From Spirochaetales bacterium (GTDB lineage Bacteria > Spirochaetota > Spirochaetia > SZUA-6 > RPPD01), in the NCBI GenBank assembly GCA_016934415.1, contig JAFGSW010000067.1, positions 1 through 36,238 on the forward strand: a DNA stretch of 36,238 nt, read 5' to 3'. The translations under genes and the position numbers were made by a program. Shown piece after piece: positions 1-7,975 of the stretch (its first letter is position 1; every line of letters starts with the position of its first letter). The notes beneath the pieces are model-generated. The model saw only the letters and a list, made by a program, of their open reading frames with translations, searched no databases and was not told the DNA's origin.

Positions 1-202
1 TAGGCTTTTTTTCCTGCACTTCCTTCAACCTATTTTGCCTCTATTTCATTGCCGTGTAAAGAGTTTTTATTTTTTCAGGAAGCCCTAGGTAAAATACGGT
101 TTATCGGTATACCGTGTTCTACGGTCCGTGCCTTCGCCTGAAACCTGTTACGCCCTAGCCGTTTTTCTTTTTTTTCATATCCGCAGTTTTCCCATCTTTC
201 CT

Positions 203-242
203 CATCGGTGTCATCGGTCTTCATCGGTGTGATCGGTGGTTC
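203..242. repeat. Short tandem ATCGGT-type intergenic repeat
   Basis: ATCGGT occurs at 204, 213, 223 and 232, spaced 9-10 bases apart, and ends in GGTTC. The same design recurs at 33511-33550, in part at 7861-7876, and in a sister form (ATCCGT read on the other strand) at 20456-20502. All copies lie between genes. The rest of 1-276 is AT-rich and I see no gene in it. Confidence 0.7.
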
Positions 243-276
243 CCTTCCCCGGCGAATGGAGCTGTCGACAGGGACG

Positions 277-312
277 AAAAAAAAGGGGCCGCCAGTCTGG
301 GGCGGCCCCTTT
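277..312 (-). terminator. Rho-independent terminator of the CDC-like lipoprotein gene
   Basis: A perfect 9-bp stem (GGGGCCGCC 285-293 with GGCGGCCCC 301-309) has a 7-base loop. Read on the minus strand it is followed by eight T (277-284). It sits about 45 bases past the stop codon of the minus-strand lipoprotein gene. Confidence 0.9.
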
Positions 313-356
313 AAAAACTCAACTGCCGCGGAGCTCTCTACGCGCAGCTTTTTAGG

Positions 357-1955
357 TCATTCGAACGGCTCGATAGTGTACTTTACGCGAAGTGTTCCAA
401 TTGTTGCAGTTTGCCCGCCGAGAGGGGTGAAACCCACAAGGCAATCGAGAAAATAGCATCCGTCGGGATTGTCTCCCGAGTAGCCGTTGTTTTGGATATT
501 ATCGATTACCTCCTGAATTGTCAGAGCACGCGCTCCTTTTATTGAATAACCAGGAATCTGTGCAGTATTAGAGAATATTAACCTAATGTAGGCCTGATCC
601 AGTTGAGCGCTGTCAAAGTTAAAATCCTTACTTACATTTGAAAATGAATTGGGCTGTGGATACACTTCGAGGCTAGAGGCAGACCAAATCAGATCATTCG
701 TCAGTGGGGTTGCATTTACATCGTATCCTGAATATACCCTCATGTATAGATTTTTGAATAAATATCCCTTAGTGTCATTCAAAAGGTGTTGATAGCTCAT
801 CACCCTGATCCTAAATTTATTCTGAATCGGCACCGTATGCCTGACATAATACTCGTCGGCCAGAACAATGCGTGCCACGGAGCGGTCCTTCAGGTACTTG
901 AGCGTGTAGGCGATGGGAGCGCCCGGATCGTCGATGGAATATTCCGCGCCGGCCTTCACCCAATTGATGAAAGAGGCGCAATCGGTCACCTGGCAGCCGT
1001 CCTCGCCGCTGCCGCCGTAGATTTTCACATTGATGGTGGAGTTATTGATGATGTTGGTGTATGTCACGCCGATGTCGATGCCGCCGCCCGCGATGCCCGC
1101 GTTGTAGGCGGCGGAAAGCGCCGCCTCCACCTCCTGCTCGCTGTAGTCGGACTCGACGGCGATGGTCCCGATGCGGCCGTATTTGACGCTCGCCACGTAA
1201 ACCGGAGAGACGCTGCCGTTGATCTGGCCGCTCAGGTCCGTCCAAGTGGTGCCGGGCGCAAAGAAGTCGATCGGCTCGACCGGCTCGTCGATGTCGAGCG
1301 TGTAGTAGACCTGGAGGAATTTCATGAACATTCTCGTCCGCACATTCTGGTTGCTGAAGTTGAACGAGCCGTTGACGGTGAGGCCCCAGCCGTGAAAATT
1401 GAGGCCGACGCTGACGCCCAGCTGTTCGAGCGAATAAACGCTTGTCGAAGTGAACTGCGTGTTGTTCGGCGTTTTGCCGATGACGCCCGAAGTGACGATA
1501 TCCCTGATGCCCTCGCGCACCTTGGAGAGGGTGGCCTCCGGCACGGTGACGGACTGGACGTTGACGAACGGGCCGCCCATGGAGAAGGTGAGCGGGCCGC
1601 GCCTGGCCGTGATCGGGATATAGCCGCCGCTCGTGATCGTGTTGCCGTCGAGGATCGAGCCCAGCCAGATGACGCTGGTCGTGGGATCCAGGCAAAGGGT
1701 CTCGTCAAAGCCATTGGCGACTTTTTCCTTGGTGACGGTATTATAGTAGCCGGGCAGGTCGGGCGGCTGATTAGGATCCTCGGGTTCGACCGGGGTGACC
1801 TCGGGAGCGTGCTCCGCCGGCTGGATCATGTAGCCCAGGGAGCGCAGGGCTTCGTTCGCGTCCGTATAGACGTCCGGCGCTATCATGTTGTCGCAGCCGC
1901 CCATCACGAAAAGGAGCGCGGCGGCGGCACATAACGTAATGATTTTCCGTTTCAT
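357..1955 (-). CDS. Lipoprotein of the thiol-activated (cholesterol-dependent) cytolysin-like family
   Basis: This is a 532-residue protein. The open frame extends upstream, but ATG at 1955 is chosen because it follows an AGGTAGGA ribosome site and begins a lipoprotein signal with lipobox VMGGC (Cys21). A Pro/Glu-rich spacer (about 45-68) leads into a region that I recognise as the cholesterol-dependent cytolysin core. Its marks are the stretch FLQVYYTLDIDEP (213-225), an FFAPGTTWTDL segment (231-241), VKYGRIGTIAVES (257-269, like the family's VAYGR strand), a Gly/Ala/Ser-rich amphipathic region (277-318) and AYTLKYLKDRSVA (349-361). In known members two helical bundles in this core unfold into membrane beta-hairpins. 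The Trp-rich undecapeptide of classical toxins is absent, and the last 160 residues do not look like their domain 4. Two short Cys pairs (321/326 and 500/505) may form disulfides. The lipid anchor suggests a surface or outer-membrane pore former rather than a free toxin. Family membership is read from remembered motifs, not from a search. Confidence 0.75.
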   Translation of the reverse strand: MKRKIITLCAAAALLFVMGGCDNMIAPDVYTDANEALRSLGYMIQPAEHAPEVTPVEPEDPNQPPDLPGYYNTVTKEKVANGFDETLCLDPTTSVIWLGSILDGNTITSGGYIPITARRGPLTFSMGGPFVNVQSVTVPEATLSKVREGIRDIVTSGVIGKTPNNTQFTSTSVYSLEQLGVSVGLNFHGWGLTVNGSFNFSNQNVRTRMFMKFLQVYYTLDIDEPVEPIDFFAPGTTWTDLSGQINGSVSPVYVASVKYGRIGTIAVESDYSEQEVEAALSAAYNAGIAGGGIDIGVTYTNIINNSTINVKIYGGSGEDGCQVTDCASFINWVKAGAEYSIDDPGAPIAYTLKYLKDRSVARIVLADEYYVRHTVPIQNKFRIRVMSYQHLLNDTKGYLFKNLYMRVYSGYDVNATPLTNDLIWSASSLEVYPQPNSFSNVSKDFNFDSAQLDQAYIRLIFSNTAQIPGYSIKGARALTIQEVIDNIQNNGYSGDNPDGCYFLDCLVGFTPLGGQTATIGTLRVKYTIEPFE

Positions 1956-2052
1956 ATCATTCCTACCTTGAAAAAAATGTGAGAGGCGCCGCCAACGTCG
2001 GCGCTTTTCGGGGGAACCGGCCCGGTCCCGCCGAACCACATTCTGTATTGAC

Positions 2053-2061
2053 ATTATACCA
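2053..2061 (-). promoter_or_regulatory. Extended -10 promoter for the CDC-like gene
   Basis: On the minus strand TGGTATAAT (TG-n-TATAAT) lies about 95 bases before the ATG at 1955. No good -35 box is visible, which fits an extended -10 promoter. Confidence 0.5.
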
Positions 2062-2195
2062 TAAGCGAAAGCGTTTTGTATAAAATTCAAAACCGGTTTT
2101 TCCGCTTTCGCCCCTCTATGACGAAGGCCGGGCGAAAATCACGCAAAGAATTTTTAAAAAAATTCCGCGTGATTTCGTCGCCGAATCCGTCGATT

Positions 2196-2201
2196 TATAA
2201 T
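2196..2201 (+). promoter_or_regulatory. -10 box four bases before the sigma gene (leaderless start)
   Basis: A consensus TATAAT ends four bases before ATG 2206, and no ribosome-binding site lies between. The transcript would start at or next to the ATG. The -35 region is weak, so an activator or the sigma factor itself could be involved (inference). Confidence 0.5.
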
Positions 2202-2205
2202 GTAA

Positions 2206-2802
2206 ATGGAAAAGACGGGGGCGGAGCCGGCGGATGTCCGCCGCCTGCGGCAGCGGGACAGGGAGGCGTTCCGGGCCGTGTACGAGGCGACCAAGGCCGG
2301 GCTCTACAATTTCATTCTGTACAAGCTCAACGGCGCGACGGGCGCCGCGGAAGACGTCCTCTCCGAGGTCTTCTGCAGCGCCATCGACTACGCCCCCGGC
2401 CTGGCTGCCGTGCGCAACGTGAAGGCCTGGCTCTACCGCATCGCCCGGAACAAGATCGTGGATTATATCCGGCGCTCGCGGCGGGAGCGGAAGATCGAGA
2501 GCGGCGTCCCGGCGGAAACGGCGGACGATCCCCGGGCCGTCTCCCCGGAGGACGAGTTTCTGGGCAGGGAGCGCGACGCGCTCTTCCAGGCCGCCTTCCA
2601 GGGACTGGACGGGGATTACCGGCGGGTGCTCACGGAAAAATACGCGCACGGCCTGTCAGTCGAGAAAATCGCCGCGGGCATGTCGAAGACGGCCAAGGCG
2701 GTCGAATCGCTTTTATTCCGGGGCCGGCGGATTCTGGCGGAGTCCGTCAGCCGGCTGGAAAAGGAAAAGCGGTTCTCCGCGGGAAGGCGGGTGGAAGCAT
2801 GA
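2206..2802 (+). CDS. ECF-type RNA polymerase sigma factor
   Basis: This 198-residue protein has the two-domain layout of group 4 (ECF) sigma factors. Region 2 (about 18-92) includes AFRAVYEATKAGLYNFI, a DVLSEVF core-binding segment and WLYRIARNKIVDYIRR. Region 4 (about 130-185) includes LDGDYRRVLTEKYAHGLSVE and a helix-turn-helix with KTAKAVESLLFRGRR. It would direct RNA polymerase to a small set of promoters, probably for envelope functions given its neighbours. Its stop codon overlaps the start of the downstream FecR-like gene (ATGA), the usual sigma/anti-sigma arrangement. The start is the first ATG after an upstream TATAAT box, with no Shine-Dalgarno site. Confidence 0.9.
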   Translation: MEKTGAEPADVRRLRQRDREAFRAVYEATKAGLYNFILYKLNGATGAAEDVLSEVFCSAIDYAPGLAAVRNVKAWLYRIARNKIVDYIRRSRRERKIESGVPAETADDPRAVSPEDEFLGRERDALFQAAFQGLDGDYRRVLTEKYAHGLSVEKIAAGMSKTAKAVESLLFRGRRILAESVSRLEKEKRFSAGRRVEA

Positions 2803-4724
2803 TCAGAATGCAGAGCGATGAACAGATAAAGACGATCGTCACCGCCGGCCTGAAAGCCCCGCGGCTGGGAGACGAGGCCGACCGCAGGATTTTAGCCCTG
2901 ATCGACGAAAAAACAACGACCGCCCCGGCACGGAGGCGGCCCTTCGCCGTATTCAGGTACAATCCCGGGCTCACCGCGTTCGCGTCGGCCGCCGCCGTGC
3001 TTGTGGTCGTCCTCATCGGGTTCCTTCTTTTGTATCAGGGGCCGACCGTCCACTATCCTTTCATCACGCTGGCAGGCTCACATGCCAGGCTCCTCCCTTC
3101 CGGCCGTGCTTTGGAGGCCGGCTCCGCGCTGGCCGAGGGAGATATCGTCGCCGCCGGCCCGGAGGAACAAAGCACGTTTCTGCGCCGGGACGACGTCGCC
3201 ATGCAGCTTTTCCCCCGATCGCAACTTAATATCGCGAGCTACGCCCCATCCCGGCCCGTCATGACGATGGCCCTGGAGCGCGGGGCGCTCTATCTGAGCA
3301 AGGACCGGCGGTTCGCAGCGGGAGAAGGGTTCGCGGTCCGGGTCCGGGATTACCTCTTTTCCCTCAAGGGGACCCGCTTCTACGTACAGGTGGACGCCGG
3401 GGATGTCATCACCGCGGTCTGCTTCCACGGCCGGGTGGATGTGGAGCGGCTCACCGGCGGCCGGCAGTCGGATCTCCTTACGCTCCTCGAAAATCAAAAA
3501 GTCGTGATCCGTCCGGACGCGCTCGAATCCATCCCCGTCACGGAGCTTTCGGAGGCGGAGAAAGAATTCGGCCGTGCGCTGGACATGCTCATCGCGACGA
3601 AAAAATATTTCACCGCGCCGCCCTTCCCGGAGGGGAACGGAATCGAAACGCCGCCGGCGCCGGATAAGGAAACCGCTCTTTCACGGCCGGAAACCGGGAT
3701 CACGATGACGAAGCTCGGAATCGTCTCCTCGACGCGTGTGCCGGGCGGCCGGGTCAATTTCTTCGCGACCGCTCCGGACGGGAAAAGAGCCTACATCGTC
3801 AATGATCACGAGCTCTTCACCCTGGACGCCGACGTCTTGAAGCCGATCACACTGTCGGATAAAAACCTCAATTTTAAAATCGGCCCGACCGTCGCGGGAA
3901 GCGCCATCGTCCTCATTTCAACCGAGAATCTCTACGTTTTGGAACGCACTACCGGATCGCTCAAGAAAGTTATTCCGATCAAGGACGTGGGATTCGTCAG
4001 CGACGGCTACGCCCCGGTCGGCCGGGGGAGCATTGTGTACATTCCCTTCCAGAACGGCGGGTACTACCGCTTCGACCCGGGCGACCCGGCGTTCACATTG
4101 AAAAAAATCGCCGCCGAGCAGTTCCCGCTCGGGCCGGTCGTGAGCGGAGAAGACATCTGCATCGGTTCCTATTACCGGCATTATCTGGCGCTCGTGTCCC
4201 CCGAGGGCGCCCAAAAATGGAAACATCCGTTCACGGGGACGCTGTACAGCAACCCCGTGAAGGCGGGCGACGGCTTCTATTACTGCTCGCGGGAAAAGGA
4301 GACGGTCAAGCTCCGCAGGCTCAATGAGCAGGGCGTTACGGCGGAGGAGTGGGTCCTCCCCGCCCCCCTGGTGAGCGATTTCGCGATCAGGAAGAACAAG
4401 CTTATCGGCGTGACCGCCGCCGGTGAGCTTTTGGTCTATGACCTTGGCGCGCGGCGGGTTATCGCTGCCTTCCCCGCTTTTCGGAAGAAACTCACCGACG
4501 GAGAGCTCCGCACGATCAAACCCCTTGTTAAGGGCGGCCTCGTCTTCCTCGGAACCGACGACGGATCTCTCGTCCGATTCGACCTCGAAAAGAATGCTTT
4601 CAAGGCAAAGACGGCCATTGATCGCGCACAGTCGTTCTACGAACCTCCGTTCGAGCTCGCGGGCAACCTGTACCTGATCGCCAATGACGGCCGATTGTAC
4701 AAAGTGTCGAACTACGGCGAATGA
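2799..4724 (+). CDS. FecR-domain anti-sigma-like membrane protein with C-terminal beta-propeller
   Basis: This 641-residue protein starts within the sigma gene's stop codon (ATGA overlap). A short cytoplasmic N-terminus (1-57) precedes one transmembrane helix (about 58-80). A FecR-like domain follows (about 86-215), with ITLAGSHARLLPSG, SRPVMTMALERGALYLS and FSLKGTRFYVQV. The remainder (about 290-641) has repeated strands and YVLERTTG- and YRFDPGDP-like blades of the PQQ/WD-like propeller type. By family precedent the cytoplasmic tail would hold the sigma factor and the outer part would sense an envelope signal. The propeller fused to FecR is an unusual sensor. I did not recognise a zinc anti-sigma (HxxxCxxC) motif in the cytoplasmic tail. 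What the propeller binds is unknown. Confidence 0.8.
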   Translation: MIRMQSDEQIKTIVTAGLKAPRLGDEADRRILALIDEKTTTAPARRRPFAVFRYNPGLTAFASAAAVLVVVLIGFLLLYQGPTVHYPFITLAGSHARLLPSGRALEAGSALAEGDIVAAGPEEQSTFLRRDDVAMQLFPRSQLNIASYAPSRPVMTMALERGALYLSKDRRFAAGEGFAVRVRDYLFSLKGTRFYVQVDAGDVITAVCFHGRVDVERLTGGRQSDLLTLLENQKVVIRPDALESIPVTELSEAEKEFGRALDMLIATKKYFTAPPFPEGNGIETPPAPDKETALSRPETGITMTKLGIVSSTRVPGGRVNFFATAPDGKRAYIVNDHELFTLDADVLKPITLSDKNLNFKIGPTVAGSAIVLISTENLYVLERTTGSLKKVIPIKDVGFVSDGYAPVGRGSIVYIPFQNGGYYRFDPGDPAFTLKKIAAEQFPLGPVVSGEDICIGSYYRHYLALVSPEGAQKWKHPFTGTLYSNPVKAGDGFYYCSREKETVKLRRLNEQGVTAEEWVLPAPLVSDFAIRKNKLIGVTAAGELLVYDLGARRVIAAFPAFRKKLTDGELRTIKPLVKGGLVFLGTDDGSLVRFDLEKNAFKAKTAIDRAQSFYEPPFELAGNLYLIANDGRLYKVSNYGE

Positions 4725-4731
4725 GTGAATG

Positions 4732-4825
4732 TCAGGGTGACGTTACGTCATGGTGAGCTTGTCGAACCATGACCTGCACGTGAAGCCGTAATCGCACCAC
4801 ACCCTTCGATAGGCTCAGGGTGACA
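4732..4825. repeat. Paired intergenic inverted repeat (TTGTCGAACCATGA / CCCTTCGATAGGCTCAGGG type)
   Basis: TCATGGT and ACCATGA form a hairpin at 4748-4772. It is followed by ACCCTTCGATAGGCTCAGGG (4801-4820), flanked by GGGTGAC on both sides. A close copy of the first hairpin is at 23487-23511. These are dispersed non-coding elements that fill the gap between two convergent genes. Confidence 0.75.
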
Positions 4826-4829
4826 TACA

Positions 4830-6347
4830 CTAAAACCGAAAGGTGACGCCGAAGCCGCCCAGGTCTCCGGAGAAGGGCAGGCGGAGCATGTGCTCCGGGG
4901 GGTTGGCGAGGATGACGGCGTAGTCGAGGGTGATCGCGTCGATGTGGAGGGCGACCGTTTCGCTGAAGTTGATGTCGAACCCGACGTTCAGCCCGAAGCG
5001 AAGGTAGATGATGGTCTGCAGGTTGTCGTACGCGTGCGATTCGTCGGGGAGATAGGTGATGTCGTATATGTCGTGCAGATGCAGGGCCGCGTGCACCGCG
5101 GCCGAAAATCCGATCACCCCGCCGGTACGGAAGCAGAAGGGGATGAGCCTGATCTCGTGGTGCTGGATGAGGGGGTAGTCGCTCAGCTTCCGGTCGATCA
5201 TTCCGGCGTAGCTGTAGGCGAAGCCGTAGCCAAGGCCCATCCCCACGATCTTTCCATAGTACCAGACGAACTCTCCCTCGAAATCGACCATGTTGAGAAG
5301 CGGCTGGTACTCGCCCGCGAAGCCGGATTTGATGATCTTGTGCATCACGGTCGCGGCGAACGGCCGGGAGAGCGTTTTCTCGCTGTACACGAGCGGGTCG
5401 ATTTTCCGGTCGATGACGAGCGCCCGGCGGAGCTCCTCGACGACGATCGCCTGGGGAATGAGGGCGAGGGCGGCGTCGACCTTGCCCGCGGCCGCGGCGA
5501 TCGTTTCCCGGGCGCTTGTTCCCGCCGCCAGGGGAACCGTACACTGCGTTTCCAATTCGTTCGTGTAGACGGCGAGCTCGGGCTTCCCGTCCCGCTCCCG
5601 GATGAAGGCGAAGGCGTGGCAGTCGCGCGTCCGGGAGAGGAGCCTCATGCGCTCGAGATCGGGAGCGGCTTCCGGATGGTCGAGGGCGGCGTAATAGAGG
5701 GATAGCTGATCCCGGCCCATGAGCCGGGAGATGAGCTCATTGACGAGCTCGAGATACAGGGCGGCGCGTTCGTCGTCGGTCTTCTCCGGCGCGATGAAGA
5801 GGATCCGTTCCTTGATCTGCGCGGGAAGCAGGTCCGTGAGGAGCCGCGAGGCTTCCTGCCTTCCGCCGGAGGCGGGAGGGAGGCCCGCCGCCATGTTTTT
5901 AATGACGGCCCTGCCGTCAGCCGGCAGGTCGGCGACGGCGGCGTAGTCGCGCGTGAATGACATCACCTCTTTCCGCGTTTCCGTGCGGAGCAGCCGCAGG
6001 GCGAGCGAGACCGGGCCGCCGCCCGAGCGGAGCGAACCGAGGATGATGTAATCGGCGTGCAGGAGCTCGCCCGCTTCGCAGAAAAAAGCGTCGTCCGCGC
6101 CGGCCGGCCGGCTCACCTCGAAACCCTTGAGAAGATTGTTCCGCGCCTTCCGGTCGATGACGAGGGCCCGGCCGCTTTCCATGAGGTTATAGCCCAGCAC
6201 ATCGACGGCGAGCAGCGCGTCCTCCTCTCCGACCCCGGCCGCGTCGAAGTCGAACACGGCGACCACGGGCTTTTCCTCAAGCCCCCAGAGAACGGGACCC
6301 GCGGCCAGCACAAGAAGCAGAATTGCGATCGTCCCCGCCGCTTTCAC
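4830..6347 (-). CDS. Secreted envelope protein: CsgG/TolB-like N-domain plus barrel-like C-terminus
   Basis: This 505-residue protein starts at GTG 6347, supported by AGGAG seven bases upstream (6353-6357 on the complement). A signal peptide covers about 1-22. Residues 27-110 (VVAVFDFDAAGVG, then VIDRKARNNLL and ADYIILGSL) look like the alpha/beta domain seen in CsgG and TolB N-terminal proteins. The last 170 residues alternate polar and hydrophobic residues, are rich in Tyr and Gly, and end in FRF, the C-terminal Phe signature of outer-membrane proteins recognised by the BAM complex. The neighbour at 6577-7728 has the same plan. Function is not known. It may report on, or build, an outer-membrane structure controlled by the nearby sigma pair (inference). 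Confidence 0.65.
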   Translation of the reverse strand: MKAAGTIAILLLVLAAGPVLWGLEEKPVVAVFDFDAAGVGEEDALLAVDVLGYNLMESGRALVIDRKARNNLLKGFEVSRPAGADDAFFCEAGELLHADYIILGSLRSGGGPVSLALRLLRTETRKEVMSFTRDYAAVADLPADGRAVIKNMAAGLPPASGGRQEASRLLTDLLPAQIKERILFIAPEKTDDERAALYLELVNELISRLMGRDQLSLYYAALDHPEAAPDLERMRLLSRTRDCHAFAFIRERDGKPELAVYTNELETQCTVPLAAGTSARETIAAAAGKVDAALALIPQAIVVEELRRALVIDRKIDPLVYSEKTLSRPFAATVMHKIIKSGFAGEYQPLLNMVDFEGEFVWYYGKIVGMGLGYGFAYSYAGMIDRKLSDYPLIQHHEIRLIPFCFRTGGVIGFSAAVHAALHLHDIYDITYLPDESHAYDNLQTIIYLRFGLNVGFDINFSETVALHIDAITLDYAVILANPPEHMLRLPFSGDLGGFGVTFRF

Positions 6348-6363
6348 GCTTCGCTCCTAACAG

Positions 6364-6422
6364 GCTGTTGAAAATACCGCTGGTTTTCCGCTTCGCGGAA
6401 AACCAGCGGTATTTTCAACAGC
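6364..6422. repeat. Perfect 28-bp-stem palindrome
   Basis: Left arm 6364-6391 (begins GCTGTTGAAAATACCGC) and right arm 6395-6422 match perfectly over 28 bp around the loop TTC. The outer part is related to the GTTGTTGAAAAAG palindromes at 6539-6577 and 21263-21295. It lies just upstream of the ribosome site of the gene starting at 6347, so it would fold in that gene's 5' leader. Confidence 0.9.
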
Positions 6423-6440
6423 TTCCATTGATGTAAACCA

Positions 6441-6534
6441 GAAATTGCCGGAACTCATTATGTGAGTCTTTTTTTGGCTTTTTGGCTGTTTTTTGACCAA
6501 TTCCTTATTATACAAAATAAACTCCGGCAATTTC
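6441..6534. repeat. Widely spaced inverted repeat around a minus-strand promoter
   Basis: GAAATTGCCGGA (6441-6452) and TCCGGCAATTTC (6523-6534) are perfect 12-bp inverted repeats. The AT-rich stretch between them carries a minus-strand TATAAT (complement of 6507-6512), a possible -10 box for the gene starting at 6347. No convincing -35 box is seen. Confidence 0.6.
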
Positions 6535-6538
6535 ATGA

Positions 6539-6577
6539 GCAGGTTGTTGAAAAAGCTCAACTTTTTCAACAACCTGC
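6539..6577. repeat. 17-bp-stem palindrome, probable terminator of the upstream gene
   Basis: GCAGGTTGTTGAAAAAG (6539-6555) pairs perfectly with 6561-6577 around a 5-base loop. Its right arm touches the stop codon of the minus-strand gene 6577-7728, so it probably ends that transcript although no separate T-run follows. It is a member of the same family as 21263-21295. Confidence 0.8.
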
Positions 6578-7728
6578 TAAAACCGAAAACCGGCCTGCAC
6601 GGCCAGGGAGAAACAGAGGAAATTCCAGGGGGAAAAGCCGCGATCATATTTGTACGTCGCATTGCCCTTGGGATACGCCTCCGGACCGTTCGGCTCAAAG
6701 GTGAACGACAACCCGTTGTACCGCAGGCGTAGGTCGATGAAAAAGGAGCGCGTCAGGAAAATCGAAAATCCGGCCTCGACCGGCAGGGAGAGGGAAATGC
6801 GCTCGGCTGCCGGATCGACGACGAGCGCGCCGTCGTCGTAGGCGAGGGCGGCGCACCGTTCATTGTAGGTGTACGTGACGGCCAGGCCCGCGTCCAGGTT
6901 GAAGGCGAAAAGCGATTGCGTATGATACCCGACGAGCGTATATAATGAGACTTCGGTTGAGAGGCCTCCTCCTCCCACCATGTCGAAGGGCAGGTACTCC
7001 GCGCCGACGCGCCAGTGGAAGGCGTCGGTGAAGAATCGTGAGTATTCAACGGTGACGACGGGGGAGAGGAGGGGCTGGTTGTCCGACCAGGCGATGACCG
7101 ACCGGCCCAGGCTCAAGCCCGTCATGGGCGTGAAGACGAGCGCGTTCGGGGTGCCCCTGATGTGCTCCACGAGCCGTTCCTCCCGGTCTATCTGTCGGCG
7201 CAGGCGCGCGATGACGCTCCGCCTGAACAGAGCCTCCCGCTCCCGGGGCGGCAGGTCGCGGGCGACCGCTTCGGCCGCCGACAGGCAGAGCGCCTCCACG
7301 TTTGTGAGCATGTCAAGGCCGGCCGGCATGACGGCCGGGAAAACGTTCTTCACGCGCAGGGTCTCCCGCTCCCAGACGTGGATGGAAAGGTGCAGGCCGT
7401 TCCCGTCCACGAAGTACTCCGCGAAGATGAAGGACTCCACCGTATACCGCCGGCTCAACTCCCCGATCGCGGTCTCCAGATCGGACGCGGCCAAGAGCTT
7501 TCTTGCCTGATCGTCGCATTCGATCACTTTGAGGGAGGGTTGGCGCTCGAAATTGATTTTGAGGATGTTGTAGATGTAAACTTTCAGGTAATCGTTTTCG
7601 CTCTTGGAAGCCGTGTGCCGGACGGGGAGGAGCAGGAGCTCGCGCAGGGCGGGGGCTTCCTGGGCCGAAAGCCCTGAAACGGCAATGAAAAGCGATGCAA
7701 ACACAGAAAAGAAGGCGGCCGTTTTCAT
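6577..7728 (-). CDS. Secreted envelope protein, same architecture as its downstream neighbour
   Basis: This 383-residue protein has a signal peptide (about 1-23, ending SGLSAQ). Residues 30-125 form an alpha/beta region like the CsgG/TolB N-domain (LLLLPVRHTAS, VIECDDQARKLL, VESFIFAEYF). A basic helical linker (155-185) leads to a C-terminal region with Tyr- and Phe-rich beta strands ending in QAGFRF, typical of outer-membrane barrels. The start ATG has only a weak GGA ribosome site. It lies upstream of, and on the same strand as, the second protein with the same plan (4830-6347), from which it is separated by three palindromes. The two may be old duplicates that now work as a pair. No specific function is recognised. 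Confidence 0.65.
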   Translation of the reverse strand: MKTAAFFSVFASLFIAVSGLSAQEAPALRELLLLPVRHTASKSENDYLKVYIYNILKINFERQPSLKVIECDDQARKLLAASDLETAIGELSRRYTVESFIFAEYFVDGNGLHLSIHVWERETLRVKNVFPAVMPAGLDMLTNVEALCLSAAEAVARDLPPREREALFRRSVIARLRRQIDREERLVEHIRGTPNALVFTPMTGLSLGRSVIAWSDNQPLLSPVVTVEYSRFFTDAFHWRVGAEYLPFDMVGGGGLSTEVSLYTLVGYHTQSLFAFNLDAGLAVTYTYNERCAALAYDDGALVVDPAAERISLSLPVEAGFSIFLTRSFFIDLRLRYNGLSFTFEPNGPEAYPKGNATYKYDRGFSPWNFLCFSLAVQAGFRF

Positions 7729-7889
7729 GATTGTTTCCGTGGCCGCATCTTATCGCAAAAAACGGATATCGGCAATGAAAATAGATAATGTTTGGGGAGC
7801 AAATGTTCCATAGAGAAATCGTATGGTAATTGTTTCCATCGTAGCTTTCCTTTCGTTTCTCATCGGTGTCATCGCAATAATTTAAATCG

Positions 7890-7942
7890 AGCCTGCCCCG
7901 AGCTGTTTCGGAGCATGTATGCTCCGAAGCGAGTCGAAGGTG
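7890..7942. repeat. Palindromic intergenic repeat
   Basis: TTCGGAGCAT (7907-7916) and ATGCTCCGAA (7919-7928) form a perfect 10-bp stem. The flanks (GAGCCTGCCCCGAGC and GCGAGTCGAAGG) resemble the widespread CCTGTCCTGAGC...GTCGAAGG elements. A partial ATCGGTG repeat is just before it at 7861-7876. Nothing that looks coding is seen in 7729-7975. Confidence 0.6.
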
Positions 7943-7975
7943 CGGTTCCCTCTCCCCCGGTTCTATGGCGGGCCC

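Noticed and set aside
786..1934. Long plus-strand open frame across the CDC-like gene
   Set aside because: It overlaps only the GC-rich core of the real gene and is low-complexity.
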